A DNA stretch of 64,000 nt from Lineus longissimus (taxonomy: Eukaryota > Nemertea > Pilidiophora > Heteronemertea > Lineidae): the NCBI RefSeq assembly GCF_910592395.1, contig NC_088319.1, positions 15,376,001 to 15,440,000 on the forward strand, in the 5' to 3' direction. This document shows, piece after piece, positions 12,583-24,694 of the stretch; within the stretch, counting starts at the first letter, position 1; each line of letters opens with the position of its first letter. Made by a program: the position numbers and the translations under genes. Below the pieces are notes generated by a model, which saw nothing but the letters and a program-made list of their open reading frames with translations, ran no database searches and was not told where the DNA came from.

Positions 12583-15500
12583 ATGATGTTGGCTCATAGT
12601 CGGCCTAGCTCCAACCGGAGTAGGCGTTCAGGCAGCATGCCTGTCCTCGTTGAATATGCAGCCCAGAGTAAAACTGGTTCGCCTTCATATGATGCTTGGT
12701 AAGTTCTGATTCTGATGAATATTTCTCACTTTATAAAATCATTTTCATGCGGAATGAATTTCGTAGTCCTCCATTTGTTCCGACTTTTCTACAACACATA
12801 AAGCATCTTTGTCAAATCTGATATTACAGTAGTGACAGTACACAAAATGCACATGTAGGACTTTAAAACAGGTTTTTCCGGCTAAAATTTCAAGTAATCA
12901 GATATTTGTGTAAATGCAGTCTTTCTTCTTTCTTTGTAAAGATTTTGTTGATCCCTTACTTAAAATGTACATTTGTAAACAAAGTTAATGTCTTTATATT
13001 AAGCCGAACCTTTCATGCTTTATAAAGATATGATATGTACACATTACACCTGATTGTTATTCCAAAGCCTGTGTAAACTCTGATTGCTTGCTTGGGCAAG
13101 GTCAGGTTCTTGTGATTGACGCAGAAAGTGAAATATCTGCCTGCACAGGAACATCATTTGAAGGCCATGTGGAGATAGCGCCTTTGGATATTTTGACAGG
13201 AGTCTCCCTGCCTTAATAATCAGGCCTCTCAATACACGATTTAGGACAGACCCTATCTAAATGCCATCAGAAAGTTCATTTGCACTGTTCAGTTTGTGTG
13301 TTCGATCACGGTGTCCATGAATAATTTCTGGCGAGGCTTTCGCGCGCTTGGCCTTGGATCTGTGGCTTGTGGGCATATTGACAGTTCCAGTGCTGCTAAG
13401 GATTGCCTGTGAGGTTAGGATGGCTTGCACTTGCGTCCAGTTCATCCCCCCTTTCAGCAGGAAAATCTACCAAGGATGTGTCTGTAGATATTTGTAAGTT
13501 TCATGCAATATTTTCAACCGTCAGTTGTGTTTGATCTTGCACCATGCCTACGCCGTGGCAGCTTGTATCAGTCATATTGAGTTCCCTCCTACAAGCCAGC
13601 CTCCGACAACATTTGTCATAAATGTTTGTCTATTGTGTGGATAAAGTCAATGTGAAACAGCTCTGTCTCACATAGCAGCGATTGTAATCGCAGGTCGAAG
13701 TCATTTCAATCACTCGTTTGCATGGTGTTTGAATTCCCGCAGGCCTCTTGACCAGTAATGTTTTTCTTGACATTGTGGTCATTATGATATTTTCATTTTT
13801 CCAACCTCTACATGGCCGCTTTGCTAGCTCGTCAAAGTCCAGCTAATCCCAGCTTATGTCTCACTTGGAGGCATTATGACTTGATTATTTCTGACTGGGC
13901 CTCTGATTGTCCAATGCTCTTGATCTGCTCAGTGCTGGTAAATTATTGTTAAGAAGCGATTAGCTTTTAAAATTATTTTGATTGGTTTTATCCTTGGCTG
14001 GTGCGTAGATGTACATGTGTATTGGTGCAAGTTGTCCAGGCGAGTATTTCGGAAATTCTACGCTGGCCTCTAGTACACCAATGGGCAATTTTCTCAAAAA
14101 TGTACAAGTCACGGTAAGGAAATCTTTTTCTTGCAGCCATAAATAAATACTGCACAATACTTGTAATGAAGAGGTTCAACTTCGGCTTGATTGGCCTACC
14201 ACTCATCCATCGATGATCCTTGTCTGACTGAGTCCCCCTTGGTGTCGACTCCTGTCTGACCTTACCAGGACTTGAGCACCATGAGCGAGTGATTCGATCC
14301 TCAAGTAAATCTCTCCGACAAGAGTTGGCCATTTTACCTCGACGGCCAAGACTACTTGAGCAAATAATCATTTTATCTCAACGAGGTGAAATAAAACTTC
14401 GCAAACAGATTTCGATTTCATGACATTTCGAAGTATTGACAAAGCCTACGTGATATGGACTTCTACAAATATGTTTGAATGTAGAGGTTAATGCTGGTTT
14501 CTTTCATATTCGTGTTGACATGGACTCAATTGTGTGTCAGATTATATGAGAACATTAACCCTTTGGATCCTGACAGCAGTTTTCAGCAATTTTATACTCC
14601 TGGGAGCTACAGTTCAGATGTACCCCTAATACCAAAAAGCTAGCTATACCCCTGGTACTGGTCTGCTCTGAATCATCCCAGGCTTGATGACGTAGATACC
14701 AGCTAATTCAAAACCTGACCAACATGGATAGATTGGGTATACAAAGTTCATATAGTTCAAAGAATATTCATACTTTTCTGTTTCCATTCAGACAAATCTA
14801 TTCTAAGTTTAATGCTTTTGAGTTGAAATTCAATTTATGGTTATGGACACATAAACATTCAAAAGGTCAGTGTATTGTCATTGATACATGTGAAGCTTTA
14901 CATTATGACATATGACATATGGATTTCATCGCCTGATTTTGGTTTAGTCGATGTCAAGTGGGCCCTTAAACTTACAAAGAATTTTATGCGGTTTTGATCT
15001 TTCCAGACCAGTCTGGCCATGCATTCATCACGGCCATTTAATGTTATCTTTGACAAGTTCAACAGTTCTGTTAAAGGGGCAATTATGTTTTAGATTTTAC
15101 CAAAATATGCCAATGAAAACCACCTTGGGAAGATCCTCCGGACACCCTCCTCAAATGCACAAGTGAAAGTCAAGACTATTTCACACTGCGAACTCCAGAA
15201 ATTCGAGCAAACCCTATCTCGCGTCTTGAAAAACGTGCAACAAGGATGGTAATCCATGTCTATGCCAGGGTATTCAGTATTTTATTTCTCCGTTCGTTTT
15301 CTGTCATTGCAGGGTGCGAGACAACAGCAAGCTTCTGATTGGTCGAGAGCTGACGCACAGCCAGCCTAGCACCCCTGGAAGACGGAGGATGTCGTCCAAG
15401 GTGTCAACGGTGGCTTTTGAGGGGGAATTGAACGCCATTGTTCGAGAGGTTTGTAGAAATTATGAAAAGGGAATTGCCCAAGGTCACAGGCGTTGTGTCT

Positions 15501-18500
15501 GTTGTCGGATTTTGAACCTGACTTCTTACCACTAGACAAGGTTACCCCTCTTTGTACATGTAAAAGTTTGTGATGTATCATGAAGAATAGGGATGTATCG
15601 TCAACCTTTTCAGACTGTTCATGCTTAAGTTTTGGCTTGATATATTTTCAGTATCTTGAACATGGCGAGTATGCAAAGACACAGGAGATATTTGAGCAAG
15701 AATGTTCGGACAGAGGGCGACATATTTCACAGTCAAGTGATAAACCCAAATCTAATCAAAAATTGCTGGCCGCCCAGGTAAGTTTTATTTGTACTTTCAG
15801 GGGGTAAATTGGGCATCAAAAATAGATTCAGACTCGGAGGGCACCTAAAGGACCCTAGCCTGCAGTGCGGTAGCTTGTGATGATCAACTTCAGGCTATGA
15901 ATCAACTCTAATTCAAACTGTGCATTTATTTGTTTTTCAGAATGAAATGATCAAATATTTCCAGTTGGGCAACGGCCACAAGTTTTTCAAACTGTGGGAC
16001 AGCTTCTTACCTCCTGATATAAAAAATGACGATCCTGTCGCCCAGAAGTTAGAATTCTACCTCAATATTTATTTCGCCACATTTCCCATGAGGGAAGGGA
16101 AAGACGTGAGTATGCAGGCGTCAATAGACATGGTTAATACCGGCAGCCTTCATTTGATACGTCTTGTGCATTTTGTTAATTGGCCAGTCAAGTCATCATC
16201 ATCTGATTAGCCGAGCATCTCCTGCCTTGCGTAGGCAGGTACAGAGCTTAGATTTATGCAGGTTCATTTTCCAGCATTCGTAATATGTGCCTCAGAAATG
16301 TCAGTTTGTAGTGATGTACAAGGTGTATTAGGGGTGTATACTTCATCATGAGTGCACCTTTGCATTTGAAACATGATCTGTCAAGTAGCCTGTCAGTTAA
16401 CCTGTCAATTAACTTGTCAATGTCATGATTTCAGAAAGACGAGGTGGAGGACGCCATGACCAAGTTTAAAACTTACATTGAAACCCGAGGTGCTGCTCTC
16501 AGTCAAACTACCGAATTCCTGCCATTTTATGCCTTACCATTCGTGCCAAATCCGCGTGCCCACCCGACGTACAGAGAACTATTCTCAGTAAGTTTTCAGA
16601 TCCTTTCAAGGACTATCAAAATCAGATTTTTGAAGATTTTCATGCCAGTGTGACTGTCTCTCTTCCTGCTGTAGTCTTAGCTGTGACAGTAATAGTGCCA
16701 TACTCTAAAACAGTGGGTCCCCCTATGGTCAGATTTGGGAGACTGAGGAGGTTCTTTCAAAAGATCTTGGTGTGTTCTTAGTGCAAAAGCTTACATGTTG
16801 CTGTTGTATAGACCACTGGCCTATGCTTGCAGGCACCTGCAATGGCCTCCTGCAGAGCAGCAATTTTCAAATGTGATAAAAATTGCTCATCTCTGCAATG
16901 AAAATCACTATTCTGCAGAATGTTCTCGTCATTCTAGCTTGTTACTTCCAGTGTTGTGCTCTTGATTATTTCTCTCCTCTCTCCCTTCCCCAGGACACTT
17001 GGGTGAGCGACCTTCAACTCCGGATTGAGAAGTTCTTGACATTGGCAATGGCGTCCTCCGCTCAGCCACGGCTATTTGAATTATATGTATCCTTTGAAAA
17101 GTTGTTTTCCAGCCAGAGAATGCGTTATTGTATTCATGGCTCACCAGTATCTCGTCAGTCTATACGACAGTGCAATGTCCATCATCATCATCTACGAACT
17201 GATGGTGTCTCTTTTCTTGTTTGGATGCCCTGAAAACTGGTCATTGAATCATTCTCCAACTGTTCTCGGTCTTTTGGTGAATAAGCCTTAATTTGTTAGT
17301 TGGTCATATTCTGCTAAGATTCCTTCACCAAGTGTTCAGAACAGTGGCGGTGGAGGCAAAGACCTGCAGGGTCAGATCAGCATCATGCAGCAGCAGATTG
17401 TGGACGCGGAAAAACGGACAATGACTTATATGAAACGGCACAATAAGGTGCAGGCGGATTACCATAACCTTATTGGGATCACAGCTGAACTAGTCGACGC
17501 GCTGGAGTCAACCGTGCAGGGCAAACCGGTAGGTTGGGCAACGAAAATATCGAGCATTGCGGTGTAAGATTTGGAGTTAGAATTGACGAGACTAATGCCG
17601 ATGATGTTATCTAGATTTTACGACACAGATTGCGTGAAGAAAGTGGATATTGATAGCCCTCATATTTACGGAGCTGTCTACTCCTCAACTCTACATGTAG
17701 GGGTACTTCCTGGGCCTGTCTTGGCCATTTAAAACCTTTTTGATTAATTGTATACTTTTAAGGGGGAATGAGAAGGTAAAGGGGTCAGTACGAAACCACA
17801 AATCATGCTCAGATTCTTAAGTCATCATCGCCACGGTTATTTGCAGGTGACGCCAGAATATCTCCAACAGATCTGTGGAAGGTTGTTCCAGAGTCAGACC
17901 CGCTTTGCCTCGCAGAGCCTCGATCTTACACGACCAGGAACGGCAGCGGAAGTTTTACGGAATTCAATAGCCCCGAAGAAGTAAGTAGCCAAAGTAGCTG
18001 CAATTTTAGCCCAGTTCATACATGATCTGGCTCCAATTCATGCTTAGCCACATCGGAAACATGCCAATTGCGACTTGCGTTGTAATGGAAAGTGAGGCCG
18101 TGAGTGTAGTTACTGGTAAGAAACAAACCTCAAAATCTACGGAATGCATTGAAATGCAGATGATAGTGTATTATCCTCTCACTTTCCTTAGTTTTTTTGC
18201 AGAAATGTTAAGCACAACTTCACTCTTTTGGTTCTTTCGAAATAATATTTTTGTCATTTCTTCACATATTTTCAAGTGTATGAAGCAACAGTTGAGATTT
18301 GTTTGCTCTATTGCAAGATATTTCATTAAACGAGAAAGTAATGTGTGTGCACTGGTAATTTTCTAGCGAGGAACCCCCTCCAAGGACTCCTGTGCCCGTT
18401 CGGCAAACCACACCTGATATTTTGTCTATTTATGACGTGGGGAATGATGGTAGCAGCTTCACTTCTGAAAGCGATTATTTTGGCTCAAGGTATCAAAGTT

Positions 18501-21500
18501 GATGCATGTCAATGATTTATGTTATGGCATGGGTATCGTGCGTTCGTTTTTACCCAACCCCTGTTAGAGATGTGCGGGAGATGATGTGGGTGTGTTCTAT
18601 ACCTCTGTTGAATTGATACATGTTGCTGGACCATGTCATACTGAACCACTTCAGAAAATGGCTATTTTGGCTCCAGGTATCGGTGCATGTCACTGATTTT
18701 TGTTACGGCATGGGTTTTGTCCGTTTGTTTTCACCAAGTATCTGACTGTTGTTAGAGCTAGTTTACACTTGGGTTTGTGGCTCAATAAAGAAAGTGGTTA
18801 TTTTGGTACTCCACCTATCAGTGCGTGTCAGTGATTTTTGGTTAGCCTGGGTATCGTCCCTCCAGTCATAGTGTCGGGCAGTCCTTATCAGCGAGTAAAC
18901 ATTTCGAGTCGGGTAGGCCTACTGCATGTTGATTTATTTTATTTGCATGTGTATGGTGCGTCCTACCCCTGCACAAATAGAGATACATGTATGCGGGCTG
19001 GTCTTTTCTCTGGGTAAATTGGTGTTGTATTCCATATACCTGTTGTTATATTTGGATGAATACCGGTAGAAGTCAACTGGTGAATGATTAGACTCGGAAG
19101 GGTTGCTTGCATGTTTAGCCAAAGCAGACGGTGCATGGTTAGTTTGGTTTAGTACCGTACAGAAGTTGTCCCTACTGCATGGATATTTTAAACAGGATTG
19201 ATGATAGGCTCTACCTGTTGGTTGTGTGGCCATGCATCTTGAACTTGGAGTCATTGAATCAGTGTTACTGCATCAGTTGTTCTGTCAAAGGTAAACAGAA
19301 AATGTTCATTGGTGTGTTGGACTCCACTTTAACTCTGATCTGTTCAATTAGCGCTGCAATTTGAGAATTTCTGACGGCTCCCCATTTACTCCTTGGTAGA
19401 GTGAGGAAAGTAAGAGACCTGCCCGAGTCTTACACCGACTGGGCGGAACGAACCAGGGATCGCTTGACCGCTAGTCAAGAGTCTGGGCCAGGACACCGTA
19501 GCGCCTCCTACCTAATTTCATGTTCACTATTTTGCAGGATGAGTGTGAACAGCCAGGTTCCGTCGTTACCTCCACTCGACTTTGAGAAGGTCAAGAAAGA
19601 CTTACAGGATGGCTCTGAGAGGAACAAGATCGTTTTACTGCAGGCTCTAAGATGGGTGAGGAATTTGTCTATTCCCAAAACGATAGACATCAGCTAAGAA
19701 CCCTCAGCTTGCCAATAATGTTTCATTCAGAAGACTTGGAGAATCAAGTTTTAGTGACTTGCCTAAAGACGAAAACCAGCGAATGTTCACTTGTAAAATA
19801 CATGCAATATACACTTCTATTCTAACTGGGTGAATTTAAGTTAGTAGCACTTACAGGGAATAAACTGTATGTTGTTGAATATAAGCGTTAAATGCCGGAA
19901 ATGTCGATAAGTCAATATGTTTTTATCGTTGCAGCGCCTGACCAGGTCTCTTCCAGGAGAACAGAGGGATAGTGTGATTTCATCTTATATCAATAATGAC
20001 CTGCTTGGATGTGCTCAGCCTGGAGCTTACAGGGTAAGCCTACTCTAAATGAGGTTCCTACCGCAAGGTGTACATTCTGAAGAGTCCAATTACAGTTGAA
20101 CCTCTCTGTTAAGGACACCAATTTGCAACCAAAACTAGCTTCCTTAATAGAGAGGGTGTCCTTTAAAGGGAGGTATCTGCTTAGGATGGTTCCACTGTAC
20201 TTGGATGTTTTTTCTCAGTCCAGGACATGTCCATGTTCAGAGAAATTTTCTCCGACTGAAAAGAGAGTTGCCCACTGTTGACGAAATCAACTGGAAAGGG
20301 CTTAGCCTGTCATGAAAGATATTTTAACTGTGGCTCAAGATCAGAACCAATAATCACGATATCCTCTTTGTTCCAGACGACCATCCTCGAACTCCTAACC
20401 TCACCAAGTGAAGTCGTCCGACAGTATATCGCACGACTCTTCAATGCATTTGCATCCCTGTGCCCGGGGCGGACATACTTGTCCTTGAACTCTGACCTCT
20501 TGAGAGGCCTTATGTCAAACCTGCGATCAGAGGATAAGGATTCTATAACACGAGAAAATGTGCTTGGAGCTTTGCAGAAACTCAGTTTGAGGTGAGACTG
20601 TTTTTCATAAAATTAGAATTAGTTTCCAGTCAGAAGTTAGGACACTTTACCCTGACACAAACTTGACTCCATGGGCCCAGTTGTTAGAAAGCATGTTAGC
20701 TGGTAACATAATGTTGACATGTTGTTTTGTGTGCATCGATGTACACGTAACGACATGTCAACATGATGTTACCAGCTAACATGCTTTCTAACAACCAGGC
20801 CATGGTGTTTTCCTAGATTCATTGACCAAACATGCTCTCATCCATTTCCAGGAGGAATCTCCAGTCTGCAATGATCGAGGAGGGAATAATAAACTGGTTG
20901 GTCGATGTGCTTGAAGATAACGACTCGCTCTCCGATTACACATTAGAATACTCGGTGGCGCTACTGATGAACCTGTGCCTGCGGACGGCGGGCAAGAAGA
21001 AGTGTGCCACCAATGCTCATAAAACTCTGAAGGTGCTCAGTGACCTCCTAGGTCATGAAAATGCAGAGGTAAGTTGACAGGGGGCGTGAACGAGTTGATT
21101 ATTTCGAAGAAGTTTGTTAGGGCGCTGACCTGTGCTTTGTTCACCTCGAACCTCCGTTGCTCAGTTTCGACAGAAGGGTTTCTGGATAAGACTTGGGGAA
21201 AAGCACTTTGCAAGGATAAAAAGTACAGTGCGTGAGACAAGAACTTGCATTTTCATTTCTTTCCTACTCTGACCTTTTCAGATCCTGCCCTATGTGAATG
21301 GAACATTGTACAGCATCCTAGCAATCCAGTCGATACGCGATGAGGCCAAGGCCATGGGTATGGAAGAAATCCTGAAGTGTTTCATCAAAGACGGACAGCC
21401 GGACATGAACAGACAGATCGAGTTCATCATCAAACAGCTTAATTCTTGTAAGTGTTTCAAGGGGAAACTTCAGACGGGACAAACCACTTTCGAGGTTCCT

Positions 21501-24500
21501 TGTACTGTACCTGGTGTACTCACCAGGGCAAGCAGAAGTCCCCTCGGAGTGAGAAGCATGAGTACCTTGTGACTTCGATATTTTCATCCCTCGGGGCAGG
21601 TGTTGCAGTTGCATCCTTGCAAGAACGTAGAACATAATGTGCTGTATTATTGTTTTAGCGGAGGAATCTGACGATGCGGAGTCTGACGACGATGATGACG
21701 AAGAAGAAGATGAAGAGGATCAAGATGCGATGGAAGCCGATCTTGACAAAGCTGAGCTTATCGCAGCGTTGCCAGGAGAAACAACTGGAGAAGAGCTGTT
21801 GAGAACGCAGTATGCAGGCGTACCCCAGAGCTCGCATAAAAAACGCCGGGATCAGTTGTTGGCGAATGAACCGTTGACGAGGCCGGTCACGCCGGGGCAG
21901 AGGCGAGCTGGGGAGTTCTCTTTAGCGTGAGTATTCTGATGTGAAGCTGCAGCTGGTGAATTTGAAAGTAAACATCTGGTTGAAAACAGAGTCTCTACCT
22001 GAGGGTAGCTGATTCAGTGTTCTGGGGACGAATGGTGTCGTCTGTTGTCATACATCCTGATCGCCGTATAGCTGGTCACATCCTGGATGGCCAGAAGTAG
22101 ATAAGATCAAGTCCTATTTCTTTGTTGAAGAGTTTTTAACCATTTGATCTTGCTCCTTTCAGGCCGTCGAGGTCCCAATCACGTAATTCACAACAGCGGC
22201 CAAAGTCACGAGACGTCGAGCGCCCACCGACAAGAAGTGGTAGTCGGCCTGGAACAGCAGAGTCTAATCGGTCAGGGGGATCTGGAGGTGAGATTTATTT
22301 TACTTTGCAGTCGTCAATTAGGTAATTCATATTGATGAAACACTGTGATTGCTTAGCCCATGATGTTGAGACCAAGTTTTCTAATTTTTTTCCAGAGAAA
22401 CAGTTCTCCAGCGGCACCCCGAGACCATCACAGAAATCTCTTGAGAAACAAGGCAGTCAGGCAGAGTAAGTAAACAGCAACTTTATGAAAAAAAATACAT
22501 TTTCAATCCAAGAGAGATCACAAGAAAAGGTCATAAAGTTGTCAATTTTATATTTTGTCACATGTGATTTTGATTCGAAGTTACTGTCATTGCAGTGTAC
22601 AAGAATATGGAAAGGCATTCAGCTCCCGTCCCAAGATTCCTCGAACACCAGACGTAACCGGGGGTCGGCCGACCAGCAGGGGTTCTGTGGCAGATGCGGC
22701 CCCACAGCCCACATATTCCGACACCCTTCCACGGTCACGACCAGGGTCGGGATCGAGTCGGAATGGACATGCACAGAGTATGTAGACTAGTAATGTCTGC
22801 AAGAAATACTAACATTATCTGTAACATAAGATTTTAACAATATTATGATTGTGTACAACTGATTTTAAGTATGTAAATGTAATCGGTGTGTGTATATATT
22901 TCTACTAACAAAAAGTAACTTGTGTAGCCTTTAAACCCATTCTTGCCATTGTTACCTGATGAACAGGGTATTATCCCAATCTCTTCAACCATGGTGATAG
23001 CCTCCTTTTCCTTAGACTCCTGGATCCACCTCTGTTCCCTGTAACTCGTGCTGTGTCACCTGTCCCCATGCTTGATAACTCTGACCACCAAAGTTTTAAT
23101 GCTTTCAACTGGAGAAATCCTTCTGTTTAAGGGACAACGTGGGCATGAAATTCATCTATGTTGATTTCCATGTTAAAATGGCTTCTGGCTGGCCCGTAAC
23201 TTCTCCATATGGTATCATTGAAATGGTATACTGCAATGTACTTTGCTAGAACAGAATGTAAACATCTGCCTCACTGAAATTTGCATGCCATGTCCAAAAC
23301 TGCCTCGCAACACCAAAATCAGAGCCCAAGTGGTCCTTTCAACATGCTTCAAAACCCTGTTCTACGGCCTAAAATCCTTGTTTTGGCTTTGTGCTGCAGT
23401 GTATTGTATGGTGTGGTGTCATGTCTAGTATTTCCTTTCCCTAGTTGCACTTCAGTCTTCATGCTATCTTTTTCTTGCAGAATCACCTCTCAAAATACCT
23501 TACAGTTACAATATAGTGAGCCTTGGCCCTGCACTTTAGGCCATGGCCATGGGAATGAATAATCGGGTTTACCATCGGGAGATTTAAAAAGATGATAAGG
23601 TTTATTTTCATTTTCATTTTATTCATTATGTATTTTTTTGTACAAATATAGTAAGTCAGATCACCCCTCTAGCCATCCCTCTTCTTTATTGGTTGCAGTT
23701 CTCACACTGCTCCCCCCCCCCCCCCCCAGCTTACTTGGCCAACGTTCCTCCAAACACACACGCTAGCTGTCCGGCCGGCCGCCCTGTAGGCCCCGCAGAA
23801 CTCTCGATTTTTAGTTTGATAAAACGCCGTAGAGATTCATAGACGGCGCTGCGGATTTCCGCGAATCATCGTCAGCCCGGCATGCCAAGCGTGCATGATT
23901 ACAAATCCATCGCTGTCGACACCATATCACGCCATCAGTTGATACAATCGACTGAATATGTATCATTGATTACTAATCTTGATAGATGCCTGTTTATTTA
24001 TTTCAAAGTGACTCGGGGAAAGTTGAAGATTACTATTATTTAATTTCTATGGTCGTCGGAACGTGGTCGCAGTACGCTGGCAACCGGGCATGCTACATGA
24101 GTTCCTATTGGTCTATATTACAGGACGATGCTCCTATAAGCCAATCAAATCACACGACACATACTGATATTGATACGGTTACATTTTGACGCCCTGTGCA
24201 TGAGCGTACGTGTATGTGTGGCGGTAGGCCATTAAAATTGGTATACCAATGCTGAACAAACCTCAAACTCGTCAAAACTCATCAGCATTGTAGTTTTTGC
24301 TAGGTACACGCTCTTGTAAGTCGTTTATGTTTCACGGAGACGTTATTTTTCCTAATTATTCTTTTTTTTAAGCTAAATAATGACATTTTTGGGTGAGGCC
24401 AAGAATTTCATCGTTCACTGTGTTCAGTTTGTTTGATTCGTATGCTTTTTCTTGCCATGTGATGTACTGCATTAGTTCTATTTCTTTATTGTTTATTGAA

Positions 24501-24694
24501 AAACACTTCTCAGACAGAAGCTGTCTGTATGTTTTTACCTTCCCTTTTTTGTCGTAAATTTTTGTTTCCTGCATTTCCTTGTGTTTATTTGAGTTTTGCA
24601 CCATTCAATTGCAGATTCCAACTCCAGCATCAGCAAAAAGAAGAGTTCATCTACAAACGTAAACAGACGTAACAGCAAAACAACTCCGCGATGA
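12583..24694 (+). CDS. ARMC9: ARMC9: LisH and armadillo-repeat ciliary/centriolar protein
   Basis: Nineteen exons with compatible phases: 12583-12698, 15313-15448, 15652-15777, 15941-16105, 16435-16587, 16994-17086, 17340-17528, 17847-17980, 18367-18489, 19538-19655, 19935-20033, 20377-20591, 20852-21068, 21282-21447, 21659-21926, 22163-22287, 22396-22465, 22596-22777 and 24615-24694 (TGA). The product is about 924 residues (human long form about 818). The LisH motif ([19 protein letters not shown]) lies near residues 77-95, followed by [51 protein letters not shown], the ARM region ([46 protein letters not shown]), [10 protein letters not shown], an acidic run, and [10 protein letters not shown]. 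These match ARMC9 closely. ARMC9 acts at the basal body and centriole with TOGARAM1, and human loss causes Joubert syndrome. The first ~65 residues have no counterpart that I recall in human; an internal ATG at 15389 is the alternative start. Confidence 0.95.
18456..18970. repeat. Degenerate tandem copies of the ARMC9 exon 9 edge and its donor
   Basis: The end of exon 9 plus the start of intron 9 (TATTTTGGCTCAAG/GTATC, then a GTTATGGCATGGGTATCGT block) recurs downstream. Copy 1 is 18456-18570, copy 2 is 18647-18755, copy 3 is 18787-18860 and a shorter copy is 18929-18970. Copy 2 still has a GT after CTCCAG. Identity falls off with distance. Confidence 0.75.
19400..19537 (+). CDS. ARMC9: Possible in-frame 5' extension of ARMC9 exon 10 (alternative acceptor)
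   Basis: The core exon starts at 19538 after TTTTGCAG. Upstream, an acceptor-like CTCCTTGGTAG ends at 19399, and the 138 bases in between are open in the same frame (46 codons, including [17 protein letters not shown]). Using either acceptor keeps the downstream frame, so the long form would be about 970 residues. The added stretch lies between the N-terminal region and the ARM repeats and has no homologue I recognise. Confidence 0.45.
20674..20801. mobile_element. Foldback/MITE-like long inverted repeat in ARMC9 intron 12
   Basis: Arms of about 55 bases at 20674-20730 and 20745-20801 are inverted copies with few differences (shared core TTAGAAAGCATGTTAGCTGG). They enclose a short loop that is itself partly palindromic (TGCATCGATGTACA). 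The whole 128 bases would fold into one hairpin. No open frame is present. Confidence 0.8.
23712..23727. repeat. Homopolymer C run
   Basis: Sixteen consecutive C residues lie in the ARMC9 last intron. They are followed by a GC-rich patch with CCGGCCGGCCGCC near 23771-23783. Confidence 0.9.

Noticed and set aside
13044-13445. Two consecutive reverse-strand open frames inside ARMC9 intron 1
   Set aside because: They are separated by stops, show no recognisable domain, and have no matching splice signals. I kept no gene call.
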